Part shown: piece after piece, positions 10,026 to 19,165 of the stretch | How the letters are laid out: each line of letters starts with the position of its first letter | Numbering within the stretch: the stretch's first letter is position 1 | NCBI RefSeq assembly: GCF_018323885.1 | Contig: NZ_AP024585.1 | Span: 806,001-870,000, forward strand | Direction: 5' to 3' | DNA from: Citrobacter amalonaticus | GTDB lineage: Bacteria; Pseudomonadota; Gammaproteobacteria; Enterobacterales; Enterobacteriaceae | Length of the DNA stretch: 64,000 nucleotides | Position numbers and translations under genes: made by a program | The notes under the pieces: model-generated | Told to the model about the DNA's origin: nothing | Database searches by the model: none | What the model saw: only the letters and a program-made list of their open reading frames with translations

Positions 10026-10049
10026 GGATGGATTAACATCTGGATGGCT
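10026..10049 (-). promoter_or_regulatory. Probable MetJ operator (tandem met boxes) of metK
   Basis: Read on the minus strand, three contiguous 8-mers, AGCCATCC, AGATGTTA and ATCCATCC, match the met box AGACGTCT at 5, 5 and 4 of 8 positions. They lie about 120-145 bases upstream of metK. MetJ binds such degenerate tandem boxes cooperatively with SAM. The assignment rests on position and partial matches. Confidence 0.45.
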
Positions 10050-10322
10050 ATTTTAGGTCACTTCTTCACCCGATTTCCACTGTTTTTTGAATCAGCTCTC
10101 ACTATGTTGAAAACATGAGGGGAAATTTTTACAGATACTGCTGACAATCTGCGCATTTATGTTTTGCTTTTTCATTCTGTTGTCGGTATAAAACGCGGCG
10201 CGCGGCTCATACAAAAAGCACACGACGTTTTCTTCGTGTCGCCACTTCCAGCCGGGTTAAAACGTTAGCTTTGGCTTGTGGGTGCGTTCCTGATGGAGCG
10301 ACCATGGAGGTGATAAGAGATA

Positions 10323-10466
10323 ATGAACCGTTGTATTTTGCTGAATCTGTCGCACCGTTCTGGTGTGCGTATGTCCTCCACAATTTGCATCTCTGCTTTG
10401 CATACCTGCCGATGTTATACCCATCTCGGCGCTTCTCAGGACTCCAGAGCCGGTAACTGGCACTAA
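10323..10466 (+). CDS. Candidate 47-codon leader ORF upstream of speA
   Basis: An ATG at 10323 opens a 47-codon frame ([19 protein letters not shown] start, ending in AGNWH) preceded by a strong GGAGG at 10306-10310, somewhat far from the start, with AAGAGA nearer. The stop (10464-10466) is only seven bases before a pair of competing RNA stems (10474-10500). The peptide is rich in Arg, Cys and Ser and matches nothing I recognise. The neighbourhood corresponds to where K-12 carries the dubious ORFs yqgC and yqgD. It could be a regulatory leader peptide for the arginine decarboxylase gene, or a chance frame. Confidence 0.35.
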   Translation: MNRCILLNLSHRSGVRMSSTICISALHTCRCYTHLGASQDSRAGNWH

Positions 10467-10473
10467 GGACTGA

Positions 10474-10505
10474 ACAAGGGCGCTCTTGTGGAAACAAGAG
10501 TTTTC
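10474..10505 (+). promoter_or_regulatory. Terminator-like hairpin with competing stem in the speA leader
   Basis: CTCTTGT (10483-10489) pairs with ACAAGAG (10494-10500) and is followed by TTTTCTC, the outline of a short intrinsic terminator. The same CTTGT can instead pair with ACAAG at 10474-10478. The two stems exclude each other, as in transcription attenuators. The upstream candidate leader ORF ends at 10466. Confidence 0.4.
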
Positions 10506-10559
10506 TCGTGGTTTCGCCGAACCGTCATACGTAAGTTCGGTTACGTGTTTTACAATGAT

Positions 10560-10691
10560 ATGAAAAAGAAACCGGTCGCGCAGGCGGAGTACCAGCACTT
10601 TCTGCTGGAAAATCCGACTGTTTATGGGTTGTTATCGCCTCTTCGGATTGCGATAGTAGTCAACTGTTTTACACTTGTTAATAAAATTTGA
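10560..10691 (+). CDS. yqgB: YqgB, small acid-stress-associated protein
   Basis: A 43-residue ORF starting MKKKPVAQ and ending [11 protein letters not shown]. Length, the first seven residues and the IVVNCFTL C-terminus match E. coli YqgB. Its stop (TGA at 10689-10691) is eight bases before the speA start, so it is probably on the speA transcript. A GTG at 10488 in the same frame would give a 67-residue form but would start inside the leader hairpin, so I prefer the short form. The function is not known; in E. coli the name is linked to acid stress. Confidence 0.8.
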   Translation: MKKKPVAQAEYQHFLLENPTVYGLLSPLRIAIVVNCFTLVNKI

Positions 10692-10699
10692 GGTTCGCT

Positions 10700-12676
10700 A
10701 TGTCTGACGACATGTCTTTGGGTTCGCCTTCGTCAGCAGGCGAACAGGGTGTACTACGCTCCATGCAGGAGGTTGCAATGAGCTCCCAGGAAGCCAGCAA
10801 GATGCTGCGTACTTACAATATTGCCTGGTGGGGCAATAACTACTATGACGTCAATGAGTTGGGTCACATTAGCGTGTGCCCGGACCCTGACGTCCCCGAA
10901 GCGCGCGTCGATCTCGCTAAGCTGGTGAAAGCACGTGAAGCGCAAGGGCAACGCCTGCCGGCGCTGTTTTGCTTCCCGCAGATCCTGCAACACCGCCTGC
11001 GCTCTATTAACGCGGCGTTCAAACGCGCGCGTGAGTCGTACGGTTATAACGGTGACTATTTCCTGGTTTACCCCATCAAGGTTAACCAGCATCGTCGCGT
11101 CATCGAATCCTTAATCCATTCTGGCGAACCGCTGGGTCTGGAAGCCGGTTCCAAAGCGGAACTGATGGCGGTCCTGGCGCATGCCGGGATGACCCGTTCG
11201 GTAATTGTGTGTAACGGCTATAAAGACCGTGAGTACATTCGCCTGGCGCTGATTGGCGAGAAGATGGGCCATAAAGTCTATCTGGTCATCGAGAAGATGT
11301 CGGAAATCGCCATTGTGCTGGATGAAGCCGAACGTCTGAACGTCATTCCGCGTCTGGGCGTGCGTGCGCGTCTGGCTTCGCAGGGGTCTGGCAAATGGCA
11401 GTCCTCCGGCGGCGAAAAATCCAAATTTGGCCTGGCGGCAACGCAGGTTCTGCAACTGGTGGAAACGCTGCGTGAAGCCGGGCGTCTCGATAGTTTGCAA
11501 CTGCTGCATTTCCACCTTGGTTCGCAGATGGCGAATATCCGTGATATCGCCACCGGTGTGCGTGAGTCTGCCCGTTTCTATGTTGAGCTGCATAAGCTCG
11601 GCGTCAACATTCAGTGCTTCGATGTGGGCGGCGGCTTGGGTGTTGACTACGAAGGAACCCGCTCGCAGTCTGACTGCTCGGTGAACTACGGCCTGAACGA
11701 ATACGCCAACAACATTATCTGGGCGATTGGCGATGCCTGCGAAGAAAATGGTCTGCCGCATCCGACGGTGATCACCGAGTCCGGTCGTGCGGTGACCGCG
11801 CACCACACGGTGCTGGTGTCCAACATCATCGGCGTTGAGCGTAACGAATATACCGTGCCTGTTGCTCCGGCTGACGACGCGCCGCGCGCGCTGCAAAGCA
11901 TGTGGGAAACCTGGCAGGAGATGCACGAGCCGGGCACCCGTCGCTCGCTGCGCGAATGGCTGCACGACAGCCAGATGGATTTGCACGATATCCACATCGG
12001 ATACTCCTCCGGCACTTTCAGCCTGCAGGAACGTGCTTGGGCGGAACAGCTTTATCTGAGCATGTGTCACGAAGTGCAGAAACAGCTGGATCCGCAAAAC
12101 CGCGCGCATCGTCCGATCATTGATGAACTGCAAGAGCGTATGGCGGACAAAATGTACGTCAACTTCTCGCTGTTCCAGTCAATGCCGGATGCGTGGGGGA
12201 TCGATCAGCTGTTCCCGGTCCTGCCGCTGGAAGGGCTGGATCAGGTACCTGAACGTCGTGCGGTTCTGTTGGACATCACTTGTGATTCCGACGGCGCTAT
12301 CGATCACTACATCGACGGCGATGGCATTGCGACCACCATGCCGATGCCTGAGTACGATCCGGATAACCCGCCGATGCTCGGTTTCTTTATGGTCGGCGCA
12401 TATCAGGAGATCCTCGGCAACATGCACAACCTGTTTGGCGATACCGAAGCGGTGGACGTGTTTGTCTTCCCGGACGGTAGTGTAGAAGTTGAGCTGTCGG
12501 ATGAAGGGGATACCGTAGCGGACATGCTGCAATATGTGCAGTTGGATCCGAAAACGCTGCTGACACACTTCCGCGATCAGGTGAAACAAACCGGCCTGGA
12601 CGATGCGCTGCAGCAGCAGTTCCTCGAAGAGTTCGAAGCGGGTCTGTACGGCTATACGTATCTTGAAGATGAATAA
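10700..12676 (+). CDS. speA: Biosynthetic arginine decarboxylase
   Basis: A 658-residue fold-type III PLP enzyme, the same length as E. coli SpeA, that converts arginine to agmatine, the first step of the arginine route to putrescine. The PLP lysine is K127 in [34 protein letters not shown] and the C-terminal DITCDSDG (active-site Asp and Cys donor segment) are intact. I chose the ATG at 10700 (MSDDMS) over one four codons upstream. In E. coli the N-terminus directs the enzyme to the periplasmic side. It is followed by speB, which uses its product. Confidence 0.98.
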   Translation: MSDDMSLGSPSSAGEQGVLRSMQEVAMSSQEASKMLRTYNIAWWGNNYYDVNELGHISVCPDPDVPEARVDLAKLVKAREAQGQRLPALFCFPQILQHRLRSINAAFKRARESYGYNGDYFLVYPIKVNQHRRVIESLIHSGEPLGLEAGSKAELMAVLAHAGMTRSVIVCNGYKDREYIRLALIGEKMGHKVYLVIEKMSEIAIVLDEAERLNVIPRLGVRARLASQGSGKWQSSGGEKSKFGLAATQVLQLVETLREAGRLDSLQLLHFHLGSQMANIRDIATGVRESARFYVELHKLGVNIQCFDVGGGLGVDYEGTRSQSDCSVNYGLNEYANNIIWAIGDACEENGLPHPTVITESGRAVTAHHTVLVSNIIGVERNEYTVPVAPADDAPRALQSMWETWQEMHEPGTRRSLREWLHDSQMDLHDIHIGYSSGTFSLQERAWAEQLYLSMCHEVQKQLDPQNRAHRPIIDELQERMADKMYVNFSLFQSMPDAWGIDQLFPVLPLEGLDQVPERRAVLLDITCDSDGAIDHYIDGDGIATTMPMPEYDPDNPPMLGFFMVGAYQEILGNMHNLFGDTEAVDVFVFPDGSVEVELSDEGDTVADMLQYVQLDPKTLLTHFRDQVKQTGLDDALQQQFLEEFEAGLYGYTYLEDE

Positions 12677-12753
12677 TGGCTGATGCCCGGGCGACTTGAA
12701 CCTGGGCAATTAAGCAGCGATAATTTACTCAATTACTGTGTTTACGAATCAAA

Positions 12754-12793
12754 CCCTTTCTCGTCGGGCCTAACGACGCGGGAGGGTTTTTTT
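12754..12793 (+). terminator. Hairpin with U-run between speA and speB
   Basis: CCC-TTTCT-CGTCG pairs imperfectly with CGACG-CGGGA-GGG around a GGCCTAA loop, followed by seven T. This looks like a terminator for speA, placed 26 bases before speB, so speB may need readthrough or its own promoter. Confidence 0.7.
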
Positions 12794-12819
12794 ATATCGA
12801 CGAATAAGAGGTTTTTGCC

Positions 12820-13740
12820 ATGAGCACCTTAGGTCATCAGTACGATAACTCCCTGGTTTCAAACGCCTTTGGTTTCCTGCGTTTGCCAATGAATTTCCAG
12901 CCGTATGACAGCGATGCCGACTGGGTGATCACTGGCGTGCCGTTTGACATGGCGACGTCCGGTCGCGCGGGCGGACGTCACGGCCCGGCGGCGATCCGTC
13001 AGGTGTCAACGAATCTGGCCTGGGAACACAACCGCTTCCCGTGGAATTTCGACATGCGTGAGCGTCTGAACGTGGTGGACTGCGGCGACCTGGTTTACGC
13101 TTTTGGCGACGCGCGTGAAATGAGTGAAAAACTGCAGGCGCATGCAGAGAAACTGCTGGCAGCCGGTAAACGGATGCTCTCTTTTGGCGGCGACCACTTT
13201 GTGACGCTGCCGCTGCTGCGCGCGCACGCGAAACACTTTGGCAAAATGGCGCTGGTCCATTTCGATGCCCACACCGACACTTATGCGAATGGCTGTGAGT
13301 TCGACCATGGCACCATGTTCTACACTGCGCCGAACGAAGGGTTGATCGATCCGAATCACTCCGTGCAGATCGGCATTCGTACAGAATTCGACAAAGACAA
13401 CGGCTTTACCGTGCTGGACGCCTGCCAGGTGAACGATCGCGGCGTTGATGACATCATCGCTCAGGTGAAACAGATTGTCGGCGACATGCCGGTCTATCTG
13501 ACCTTTGATATCGACTGCCTGGATCCGGCATTCGCGCCGGGGACCGGTACGCCAGTGATTGGCGGTCTGACTTCCGATCGCGCCATCAAGCTGGTGCGCG
13601 GCCTGAAAGATCTGAACATCGTAGGGATGGACGTGGTGGAAGTGGCGCCGGCTTACGATCAGTCAGAAATCACCGCCCTGGCGGCGGCAACGCTGGCGCT
13701 GGAGATGCTGTACATTCAGGCAGCGAAGAAAGGCGAGTAA
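12820..13740 (+). CDS. speB: Agmatinase
   Basis: A 306-residue ureohydrolase that splits agmatine into putrescine and urea, completing the arginine-to-putrescine route begun by SpeA. The binuclear manganese ligands lie in [16 protein letters not shown] and [18 protein letters not shown]. Length equals E. coli SpeB. A good ribosome site (AAGAGG) precedes the ATG. Confidence 0.98.
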   Translation: MSTLGHQYDNSLVSNAFGFLRLPMNFQPYDSDADWVITGVPFDMATSGRAGGRHGPAAIRQVSTNLAWEHNRFPWNFDMRERLNVVDCGDLVYAFGDAREMSEKLQAHAEKLLAAGKRMLSFGGDHFVTLPLLRAHAKHFGKMALVHFDAHTDTYANGCEFDHGTMFYTAPNEGLIDPNHSVQIGIRTEFDKDNGFTVLDACQVNDRGVDDIIAQVKQIVGDMPVYLTFDIDCLDPAFAPGTGTPVIGGLTSDRAIKLVRGLKDLNIVGMDVVEVAPAYDQSEITALAAATLALEMLYIQAAKKGE

Positions 13741-13770
13741 CGGGTTTCGGGCTATTTTACTCGCCATTTT

Positions 13771-13840
13771 GAACCCGGGCAGTGCTCGCCATCCTCACGT
13801 ACTCCGTGTACGCTCCGGTGGCTGTGCGCTGTCCAGGCTC
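13771..13840. repeat. 70-base imperfect palindrome after speB
   Basis: The ends GAACCCGGGCAGTGC and GCGCTGTCCAGGCTC are inverted copies of each other with few mismatches, and the centre CACGTACTCCGTGTACG is itself nearly palindromic. The element looks like one of the dispersed intergenic palindromes of enterobacteria, but I see no second copy in this window and cannot name its family with confidence. Confidence 0.6.
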
Positions 13841-13898
13841 AAACTGGCTTCGCCAATAACGCCCGATCACCGGACTAAATTTGTAGTTCTGTAGTTCT

Positions 13899-13936
13899 GT
13901 AGGCCGGATAAGGCGCTTACGCCATCATCCGGCACG
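13899..13936. repeat. REP element between speB and loiP
   Basis: GTAGGCCGGATAAGGCGC ... GCCATCATCCGGCAC is a typical single REP palindrome. It sits between the 3' ends of convergent speB and loiP. Confidence 0.9.
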
Positions 13937-13944
13937 CTTGAATG

Positions 13945-14703
13945 TTACTTAATCCCGTCTGCTTTCATACGATCGCGAATATGTTGCGCACGTTCTGCGG
14001 AGGCCGGGTGATCGTCAAACATTGAGCTTTGACGACCTTCTTCCAGTTTCGCCAGTTTTTCGAAGCTGGTGGCAAGACCCGCCGGGCTGATACCGCGTTT
14101 GCGCAACAAATCGTACGAGTAGTCGTCCGCTTCCGCTTCCTGACGCTGGGAGAACTGCGAGTTCACCAGTTTTTCCCCCAGATCGCCGAGCTGTGATTGC
14201 GACAGGCTGCCGACGATCCCACCCGCTGAGGCTGCGGCTGCACGAACGGCGTTAGTGCCCAGCGCCACCTGCATACCTTTCTTCACGTGGCCGAGCGCAA
14301 CGTGACCCATTTCATGGCCAATCACAGCTTCGACTTCGTTGTCCGTCATCATGTCCATCAGGCCGCTATAGACACGAATACAGCCGTTCGCCATCGCGAA
14401 GGCATTCACGTCTTTCGCCATGTAGACCTTGTAGTTGACCGCTTGTCCGTTGATGTTATCGCCGAGCGCCGTGGCGATTTTGTTCAGGCGCTTCGCGTAC
14501 TCGCTGCCGGCTGGCGCGATAGTCGCTTTACCATCCATTTCCGTACAGGCCTGGTTGCTTAACGCGATAACCTGCGTGTCGCTCAGACTGTAGGCCTGAA
14601 AAGCCTCGGCCCCTGAGGAGAGCAGTCCATTGGAATTCATATTCTGGCAGCCGGTCAATACCGTCGCCATGCCCATAGCAAGCAGTAACGCGCGAATCTT
14701 CAT
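13945..14703 (-). CDS. loiP: LoiP, outer-membrane M48 metallopeptidase lipoprotein
   Basis: A 252-residue lipoprotein protease, equal in length to E. coli LoiP (YggG). The signal peptide ends in the lipobox LTGC (Cys19). The zinc motif HEMGH lies in VIGHEMGHVALGH (about residues 129-141), with the third ligand in the QEAEADDYS segment. LoiP cleaves between Phe pairs, responds to low osmolarity and associates with the BepA protease family. It is divergent from tktA. Confidence 0.97.
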   Translation of the reverse strand: MKIRALLLAMGMATVLTGCQNMNSNGLLSSGAEAFQAYSLSDTQVIALSNQACTEMDGKATIAPAGSEYAKRLNKIATALGDNINGQAVNYKVYMAKDVNAFAMANGCIRVYSGLMDMMTDNEVEAVIGHEMGHVALGHVKKGMQVALGTNAVRAAAASAGGIVGSLSQSQLGDLGEKLVNSQFSQRQEAEADDYSYDLLRKRGISPAGLATSFEKLAKLEEGRQSSMFDDHPASAERAQHIRDRMKADGIK

Positions 14704-14981
14704 GTTTTTTCTTCCACACGAAATGAGGATTGTTCTAAAAGTGCGCGATTTACAGATGAATCCGCGCTCTCGCTAAGTATAAAGAAAAGAACAACAAGCG
14801 GGCGAGCAGATTGCGCAACATGCGAGTGTGATCCGGAGATTTCTGAAGCGGCAAAAGGATGCTCCATGTACATGACACGCGGCTTGGGTTACATTGTTGG
14901 CACTTTTTTCCGGCGTAGCCCAAAACGCGCTGTCGTCAAGTCGTTGCGGGTATGGCCTTCATCATCCGATCTGGAGTCAAA

Positions 14982-16973
14982 ATGTCCTCACGTAAAGAGC
15001 TTGCCAATGCTATTCGTGCGCTGAGCATGGACGCAGTACAGAAAGCCAAATCCGGTCATCCGGGTGCCCCGATGGGTATGGCTGACATTGCCGAAGTCCT
15101 GTGGCGTGATTTCCTGAACCACAACCCGAGCAACCCGTCCTGGGCCGATCGTGACCGTTTCGTACTGTCTAACGGCCACGGCTCCATGTTGATTTACAGC
15201 CTGCTGCACCTCACCGGTTACGATCTGCCGATGTCTGAGCTGCAGAACTTCCGTCAGCTGCATTCCAAAACTCCGGGCCACCCGGAAGTGGGTTACACCG
15301 CCGGTGTGGAAACCACTACCGGTCCGCTGGGTCAGGGTATTGCGAACGCGGTCGGTATGGCTATCGCTGAAAAAACACTGGCTGCACAGTTTAACCGTCC
15401 GGGCCATGACATCGTTGACCACTACACCTATGCGTTCATGGGCGACGGCTGCATGATGGAAGGTATTTCTCACGAGGTATGCTCTTTGGCCGGTACGCTG
15501 AAGCTGGGCAAACTGGTCGCGTTCTACGATGACAACGGTATCTCTATCGACGGTCACGTTGAAGGCTGGTTCACTGACGACACCGCTAAACGTTTTGAAG
15601 CCTATGGCTGGCACGTTGTGCGCGGCGTAGATGGTCACGATGCTGACGCGATCAAACGTGCAGTCGAAGAAGCACGTGCCGTCACTGACAAACCGTCCCT
15701 GCTGATGTGTAAAACCATCATCGGTTTCGGTTCCCCGAACAAAGCGGGTACCCACGACTCCCACGGCGCGCCGCTGGGCGACGCAGAAATCGCACTGACC
15801 CGCGAACAGTTGGGCTGGAAATACGCGCCGTTCGAAATCCCGTCTGAAATCTACGCTCAGTGGGATGCGAAAGAAGCCGGTCAGGCGAAAGAGTCTGCCT
15901 GGAACGAGAAATTTGCCGCCTACGCGAAAGCCTTCCCGCAGGAAGCTGCTGAGTTCACCCGTCGTATGAAAGGTGAAATGCCGTCTGATTTCGACGCAAA
16001 AGCGAACGAGTTTATTGCTAAGCTGCAGGCTAATCCGGCGAAAATCGCCAGCCGTAAAGCGTCTCAGAATGCGATCGAAGCGTTTGGTCCGTTGCTGCCA
16101 GAATTCCTCGGCGGCTCTGCTGACCTGGCGCCGTCTAACCTGACGCTGTGGTCGGGTTCTAAAGCGATCAACGAAGATGCTGCCGGTAACTATATCCATT
16201 ACGGCGTACGCGAATTCGGTATGACCGCGATTGCCAACGGTATCTCCCTGCACGGTGGTTTCCTGCCGTACACCTCCACCTTCCTGATGTTCGTGGAATA
16301 TGCCCGTAACGCGGTACGCATGGCTGCGCTGATGAAACAGCGTCAGGTGATGGTTTACACCCACGACTCCATCGGTCTGGGCGAAGATGGCCCGACTCAC
16401 CAGCCGGTAGAGCAGGTGGCTTCTCTGCGCGTCACGCCGAACATGAGCACCTGGCGTCCGTGTGACCAGGTTGAATCCGCCGTGGCGTGGAAGTACGGCG
16501 TTGAGCGTCAGGACGGCCCGACCGCGCTGATCCTCTCCCGTCAGAACCTGGCACAGCAGGAACGTACTGAAGAGCAACTGGCGAACATCGCGCGCGGTGG
16601 CTACGTATTGAAAGATTGTGCAGGCCAGCCTGAGCTTATCTTCATCGCGACCGGTTCTGAAGTTGAGCTGGCGGTTGCCGCATGGGACAAACTGACCGCA
16701 GAAGGCGTGAAAGCGCGCGTGGTCTCCATGCCGTCTACTGACGCGTTCGACAAGCAGGATGCGGCTTACCGTGAATCCGTACTGCCGAAAGCGGTTACCG
16801 CTCGCGTGGCAGTGGAAGCCGGTATCGCTGACTACTGGTTCAAGTACGTGGGTCTGAACGGCGCGATCGTCGGGATGACCACCTTCGGTGAATCTGCTCC
16901 GGCAGAGCTGCTGTTCGAAGAGTTCGGCTTCACCGTCGACAACGTTGTCGCGAAAGCAAAAGCACTGCTGTAA
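14982..16973 (+). CDS. tktA: Transketolase A
   Basis: A 663-residue thiamine-diphosphate enzyme that transfers two-carbon units in the non-oxidative pentose phosphate pathway. The ThDP motif begins at GDGCMMEG, and [25 protein letters not shown] and the substrate-binding histidines are intact. The ATG at 14982 (MSSRKEL) gives the E. coli length; ten extra in-frame codons upstream are rejected. It works with the TalB encoded later in this window (57001), which acts on the same intermediates. Codon use is strongly biased, as expected for high expression. Confidence 0.99.
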   Translation: MSSRKELANAIRALSMDAVQKAKSGHPGAPMGMADIAEVLWRDFLNHNPSNPSWADRDRFVLSNGHGSMLIYSLLHLTGYDLPMSELQNFRQLHSKTPGHPEVGYTAGVETTTGPLGQGIANAVGMAIAEKTLAAQFNRPGHDIVDHYTYAFMGDGCMMEGISHEVCSLAGTLKLGKLVAFYDDNGISIDGHVEGWFTDDTAKRFEAYGWHVVRGVDGHDADAIKRAVEEARAVTDKPSLLMCKTIIGFGSPNKAGTHDSHGAPLGDAEIALTREQLGWKYAPFEIPSEIYAQWDAKEAGQAKESAWNEKFAAYAKAFPQEAAEFTRRMKGEMPSDFDAKANEFIAKLQANPAKIASRKASQNAIEAFGPLLPEFLGGSADLAPSNLTLWSGSKAINEDAAGNYIHYGVREFGMTAIANGISLHGGFLPYTSTFLMFVEYARNAVRMAALMKQRQVMVYTHDSIGLGEDGPTHQPVEQVASLRVTPNMSTWRPCDQVESAVAWKYGVERQDGPTALILSRQNLAQQERTEEQLANIARGGYVLKDCAGQPELIFIATGSEVELAVAAWDKLTAEGVKARVVSMPSTDAFDKQDAAYRESVLPKAVTARVAVEAGIADYWFKYVGLNGAIVGMTTFGESAPAELLFEEFGFTVDNVVAKAKALL

Positions 16974-16993
16974 TCATCATTACAACAGTCTCT

Positions 16994-17017
16994 AACGGGT
17001 CGCTTCGGCGGCCCGTT
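16994..17017 (+). terminator. Hairpin after tktA
   Basis: AACGGG-TCGC-TTCG-GCGG-CCCGTT forms a GC-rich stem capped by a UUCG tetraloop, 20 bases after the tktA stop. No U-run follows, so termination strength is uncertain. Confidence 0.65.
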
Positions 17018-17291
17018 ATCATCTGGAACGGTATTTATTTTTACTCAGGCAAGGGGTTATTATCGATCCGCTTCACAAAACTGACATTTTGTGTATTACC
17101 AAAATTGTAATGTGAGTCACATAATTGCTCTTGCTATTTTTATTTCTATTTGTAATTGATTGTTTTTTAATGATTTAAATTATTCCCCCTTTTCCCTGTC
17201 TCTGTTTTCCCCTCGATTGCTTTCATTTTGCCGCACGCGTATTTTGTTTTTAGCGAGACGCTGTACCCTAAAAATAAAATAAGGACAATTT
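17018..17291 (+). promoter_or_regulatory. AT-rich upstream region of cmtB with a palindrome at 17110-17122
   Basis: This gap contains no gene. It is much more AT-rich than its flanks, as is usual for H-NS-responsive or transferred promoters. The palindrome ATGTGA-G-TCACAT at 17110-17122 is perfect around one base; it holds two CRP-like half sites but at the wrong spacing, so it may serve another regulator. An AAGGAC ribosome site precedes cmtB. Confidence 0.4.
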
Positions 17292-17735
17292 ATGCGGTTG
17301 ATTGACTATTTTCCTGAAGCTTCTATTTCAATAAAAGCGGTGGCAAAGAACTGGCAGGAAGCTATTGATTTTTCCATGGCATCGTTGCTGGCAAATCATT
17401 ATGTGAATGCCAATTATATCCAGGCTATAAAAGATTCGACGATCAACAATGGTCCTTATTATATTCTGGCTCCCGGTGTGGCGATGCCTCATGCTCGTCC
17501 GGAATGCGGCGCGCTAAAAACAGGCATGTCATTAACGCTACTTAAACAGGAAGTACAATTTGCCGACGATGACGAACCCGTAAAATTACTTATTGGGTTA
17601 TCAGCGGCAAATGCCGATTCACATATCGGCGCTATCCAGGCTTTAAGCGAACTATTATGTGAAGAGGAAAACCTCGCAGCATTATTTGCTGCTAAATCAG
17701 AAAAACAGCTGGCGGATATTATCGCCCGCGCATAA
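17292..17735 (+). CDS. cmtB: CmtB, PTS EIIA component (mannitol/fructose type)
   Basis: A 147-residue phosphotransferase EIIA protein, same length as E. coli CmtB. The phosphorylated histidine is H67 in GVAMPHARPE. It would take phosphate from HPr and pass it to the EIIB domain of CmtA, encoded 27 bases downstream. In K-12 cmtAB is cryptic and called mannitol-like only by homology. It is the first gene of a six-gene unit. Confidence 0.95.
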   Translation: MRLIDYFPEASISIKAVAKNWQEAIDFSMASLLANHYVNANYIQAIKDSTINNGPYYILAPGVAMPHARPECGALKTGMSLTLLKQEVQFADDDEPVKLLIGLSAANADSHIGAIQALSELLCEEENLAALFAAKSEKQLADIIARA

Positions 17736-17762
17736 TCATTTTCTCCTCGACAGGATATTATC

Positions 17763-19142
17763 ATGGAACACAAGTCTGCTCGTGCAAAGGTCCAGGCTTT
17801 TGGGGGATTTTTGACTGCAATGGTCATCCCTAATATCGGTGCTTTTATTGCCTGGGGTTTTATTACTGCATTATTTATTCCGACAGGGTGGATGCCCAAT
17901 GAGCATTTCGCCAAAATAGTCGGTCCGATGATTACCTATTTATTACCCGTTATGATTGGCTCCACCGGTGGACATCTGGTGGGTGGGAAGCGCGGGGCGG
18001 TGATGGGGGGGATCGGTACCATCGGCGTGATTATTGGCGCAGATATCCCGATGTTCCTCGGTTCCATGATTATGGGGCCACTGGGTGGTCTGGTGATTAA
18101 ATACATTGACCGACTGCTGGACCAGCGTATTCCCGCAGGCTTTGAGATGGTGATTAATAACTTCTCATTAGGCATTGCCGGAATGATGTTGTGCCTGCTG
18201 GGGTTTGAAGTCATTGGCCCGGCGGTCCTCATTGCCAATAACTTTGTGAAAGAGTGTATTGAATCACTGGTACATGCAGGTTATCTACCGCTGCTTTCAC
18301 TAATTAATGAACCCGCGAAAATCCTCTTTCTGAATAATGCCATCGATCAGGGGGTCTATTATCCGCTGGGAATGCAGCAAGCCTCGGAGACAGGAAAATC
18401 CATCTTTTTCATGGTGGCCTCAAACCCTGGCCCCGGTTTAGGTTTACTGCTGGCGTTTACCTTCTTTGGTAAAGGGATGGCGAAGAAATCTGCACCCGGC
18501 GCCATGATTATCCATTTTCTGGGCGGCATTCACGAACTCTACTTCCCGTACGTGCTGATGAAGCCACTGACCCTGGTGGGCATGATTGCCGGGGGAATGA
18601 GCGGAACATGGGTGTTTAACCTGTTAGGCGGTGGCCTGGTTGCGGGTCCGAGCCCAGGGTCGATTTTCGCTTACCTGGCATTGACGCCAAAAGGCTCTTT
18701 CCTGGCCACGATTGCGGGCGTCACGGCGGGAACCGTAGTGACCTTTATCATCACCTCATTGATCCTGAAAATGGAAAGAAATGGTCTGGCCGAGAGTGAA
18801 GAGACGTTCAGTGATTCCGCCAAAGCTGTCAAAGCCATGAAGCAGGAAGGCAGTTTTTCATATCGCCATGTCAAACGTATCGCCTTTGTGTGTGATGCGG
18901 GAATGGGGTCCAGTGCGATGGGGGCGACGACGTTTCGTAAGCGCCTGGAAAAAGCCGGGTTGTCTATCGATGTCAAACATTACGCCATCGAAAATGTCCC
19001 TGACGATGTCGATATTATCGTGACGCACGCCAGTCTTGAGGGGCGCGTTAAACGAGTCAGTCATAAGCCTCTGGTGTTGATAAAAAATTATATTGGCGAC
19101 CCGCTGCTTGACGATTTATTTAATCACTTAACGTCGAATTAG
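17763..19142 (+). CDS. cmtA: CmtA, PTS EIICB permease (mannitol family)
   Basis: A 459-residue fusion of a membrane EIIC domain (about residues 1-340) and a cytosolic EIIB domain (about 375-459). EIIC carries the GGIHELYFPYVLM segment with the conserved GIHE substrate motif; EIIB carries the phospho-cysteine in FVCDAGMGSS. It is a few residues shorter at the C-terminus than K-12 CmtA (462 aa). It likely imports and phosphorylates a hexitol or ketose. The real substrate is not known. Confidence 0.95.
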   Translation: MEHKSARAKVQAFGGFLTAMVIPNIGAFIAWGFITALFIPTGWMPNEHFAKIVGPMITYLLPVMIGSTGGHLVGGKRGAVMGGIGTIGVIIGADIPMFLGSMIMGPLGGLVIKYIDRLLDQRIPAGFEMVINNFSLGIAGMMLCLLGFEVIGPAVLIANNFVKECIESLVHAGYLPLLSLINEPAKILFLNNAIDQGVYYPLGMQQASETGKSIFFMVASNPGPGLGLLLAFTFFGKGMAKKSAPGAMIIHFLGGIHELYFPYVLMKPLTLVGMIAGGMSGTWVFNLLGGGLVAGPSPGSIFAYLALTPKGSFLATIAGVTAGTVVTFIITSLILKMERNGLAESEETFSDSAKAVKAMKQEGSFSYRHVKRIAFVCDAGMGSSAMGATTFRKRLEKAGLSIDVKHYAIENVPDDVDIIVTHASLEGRVKRVSHKPLVLIKNYIGDPLLDDLFNHLTSN

Positions 19143-19165
19143 CATTTCTGGTTTCTGGAGTTAAT

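Noticed and set aside
10488..10559. GTG-started longer form of YqgB (67 residues)
   Set aside because: The start lies inside the leader hairpin with no ribosome site; the 43-residue form matches the E. coli protein.
11111..12133. 340-codon frame opposite speA
   Set aside because: Shadow of the arginine decarboxylase gene; composition reflects the sense codons.
14988..16577. 529-codon frame opposite tktA
   Set aside because: Same codon-bias effect; tktA is complete with all thiamine-diphosphate motifs.
17110..17122. CRP site upstream of cmtB
   Set aside because: ATGTGA and TCACAT are one base apart, not six, so CRP is unlikely; kept only as an unnamed palindrome.
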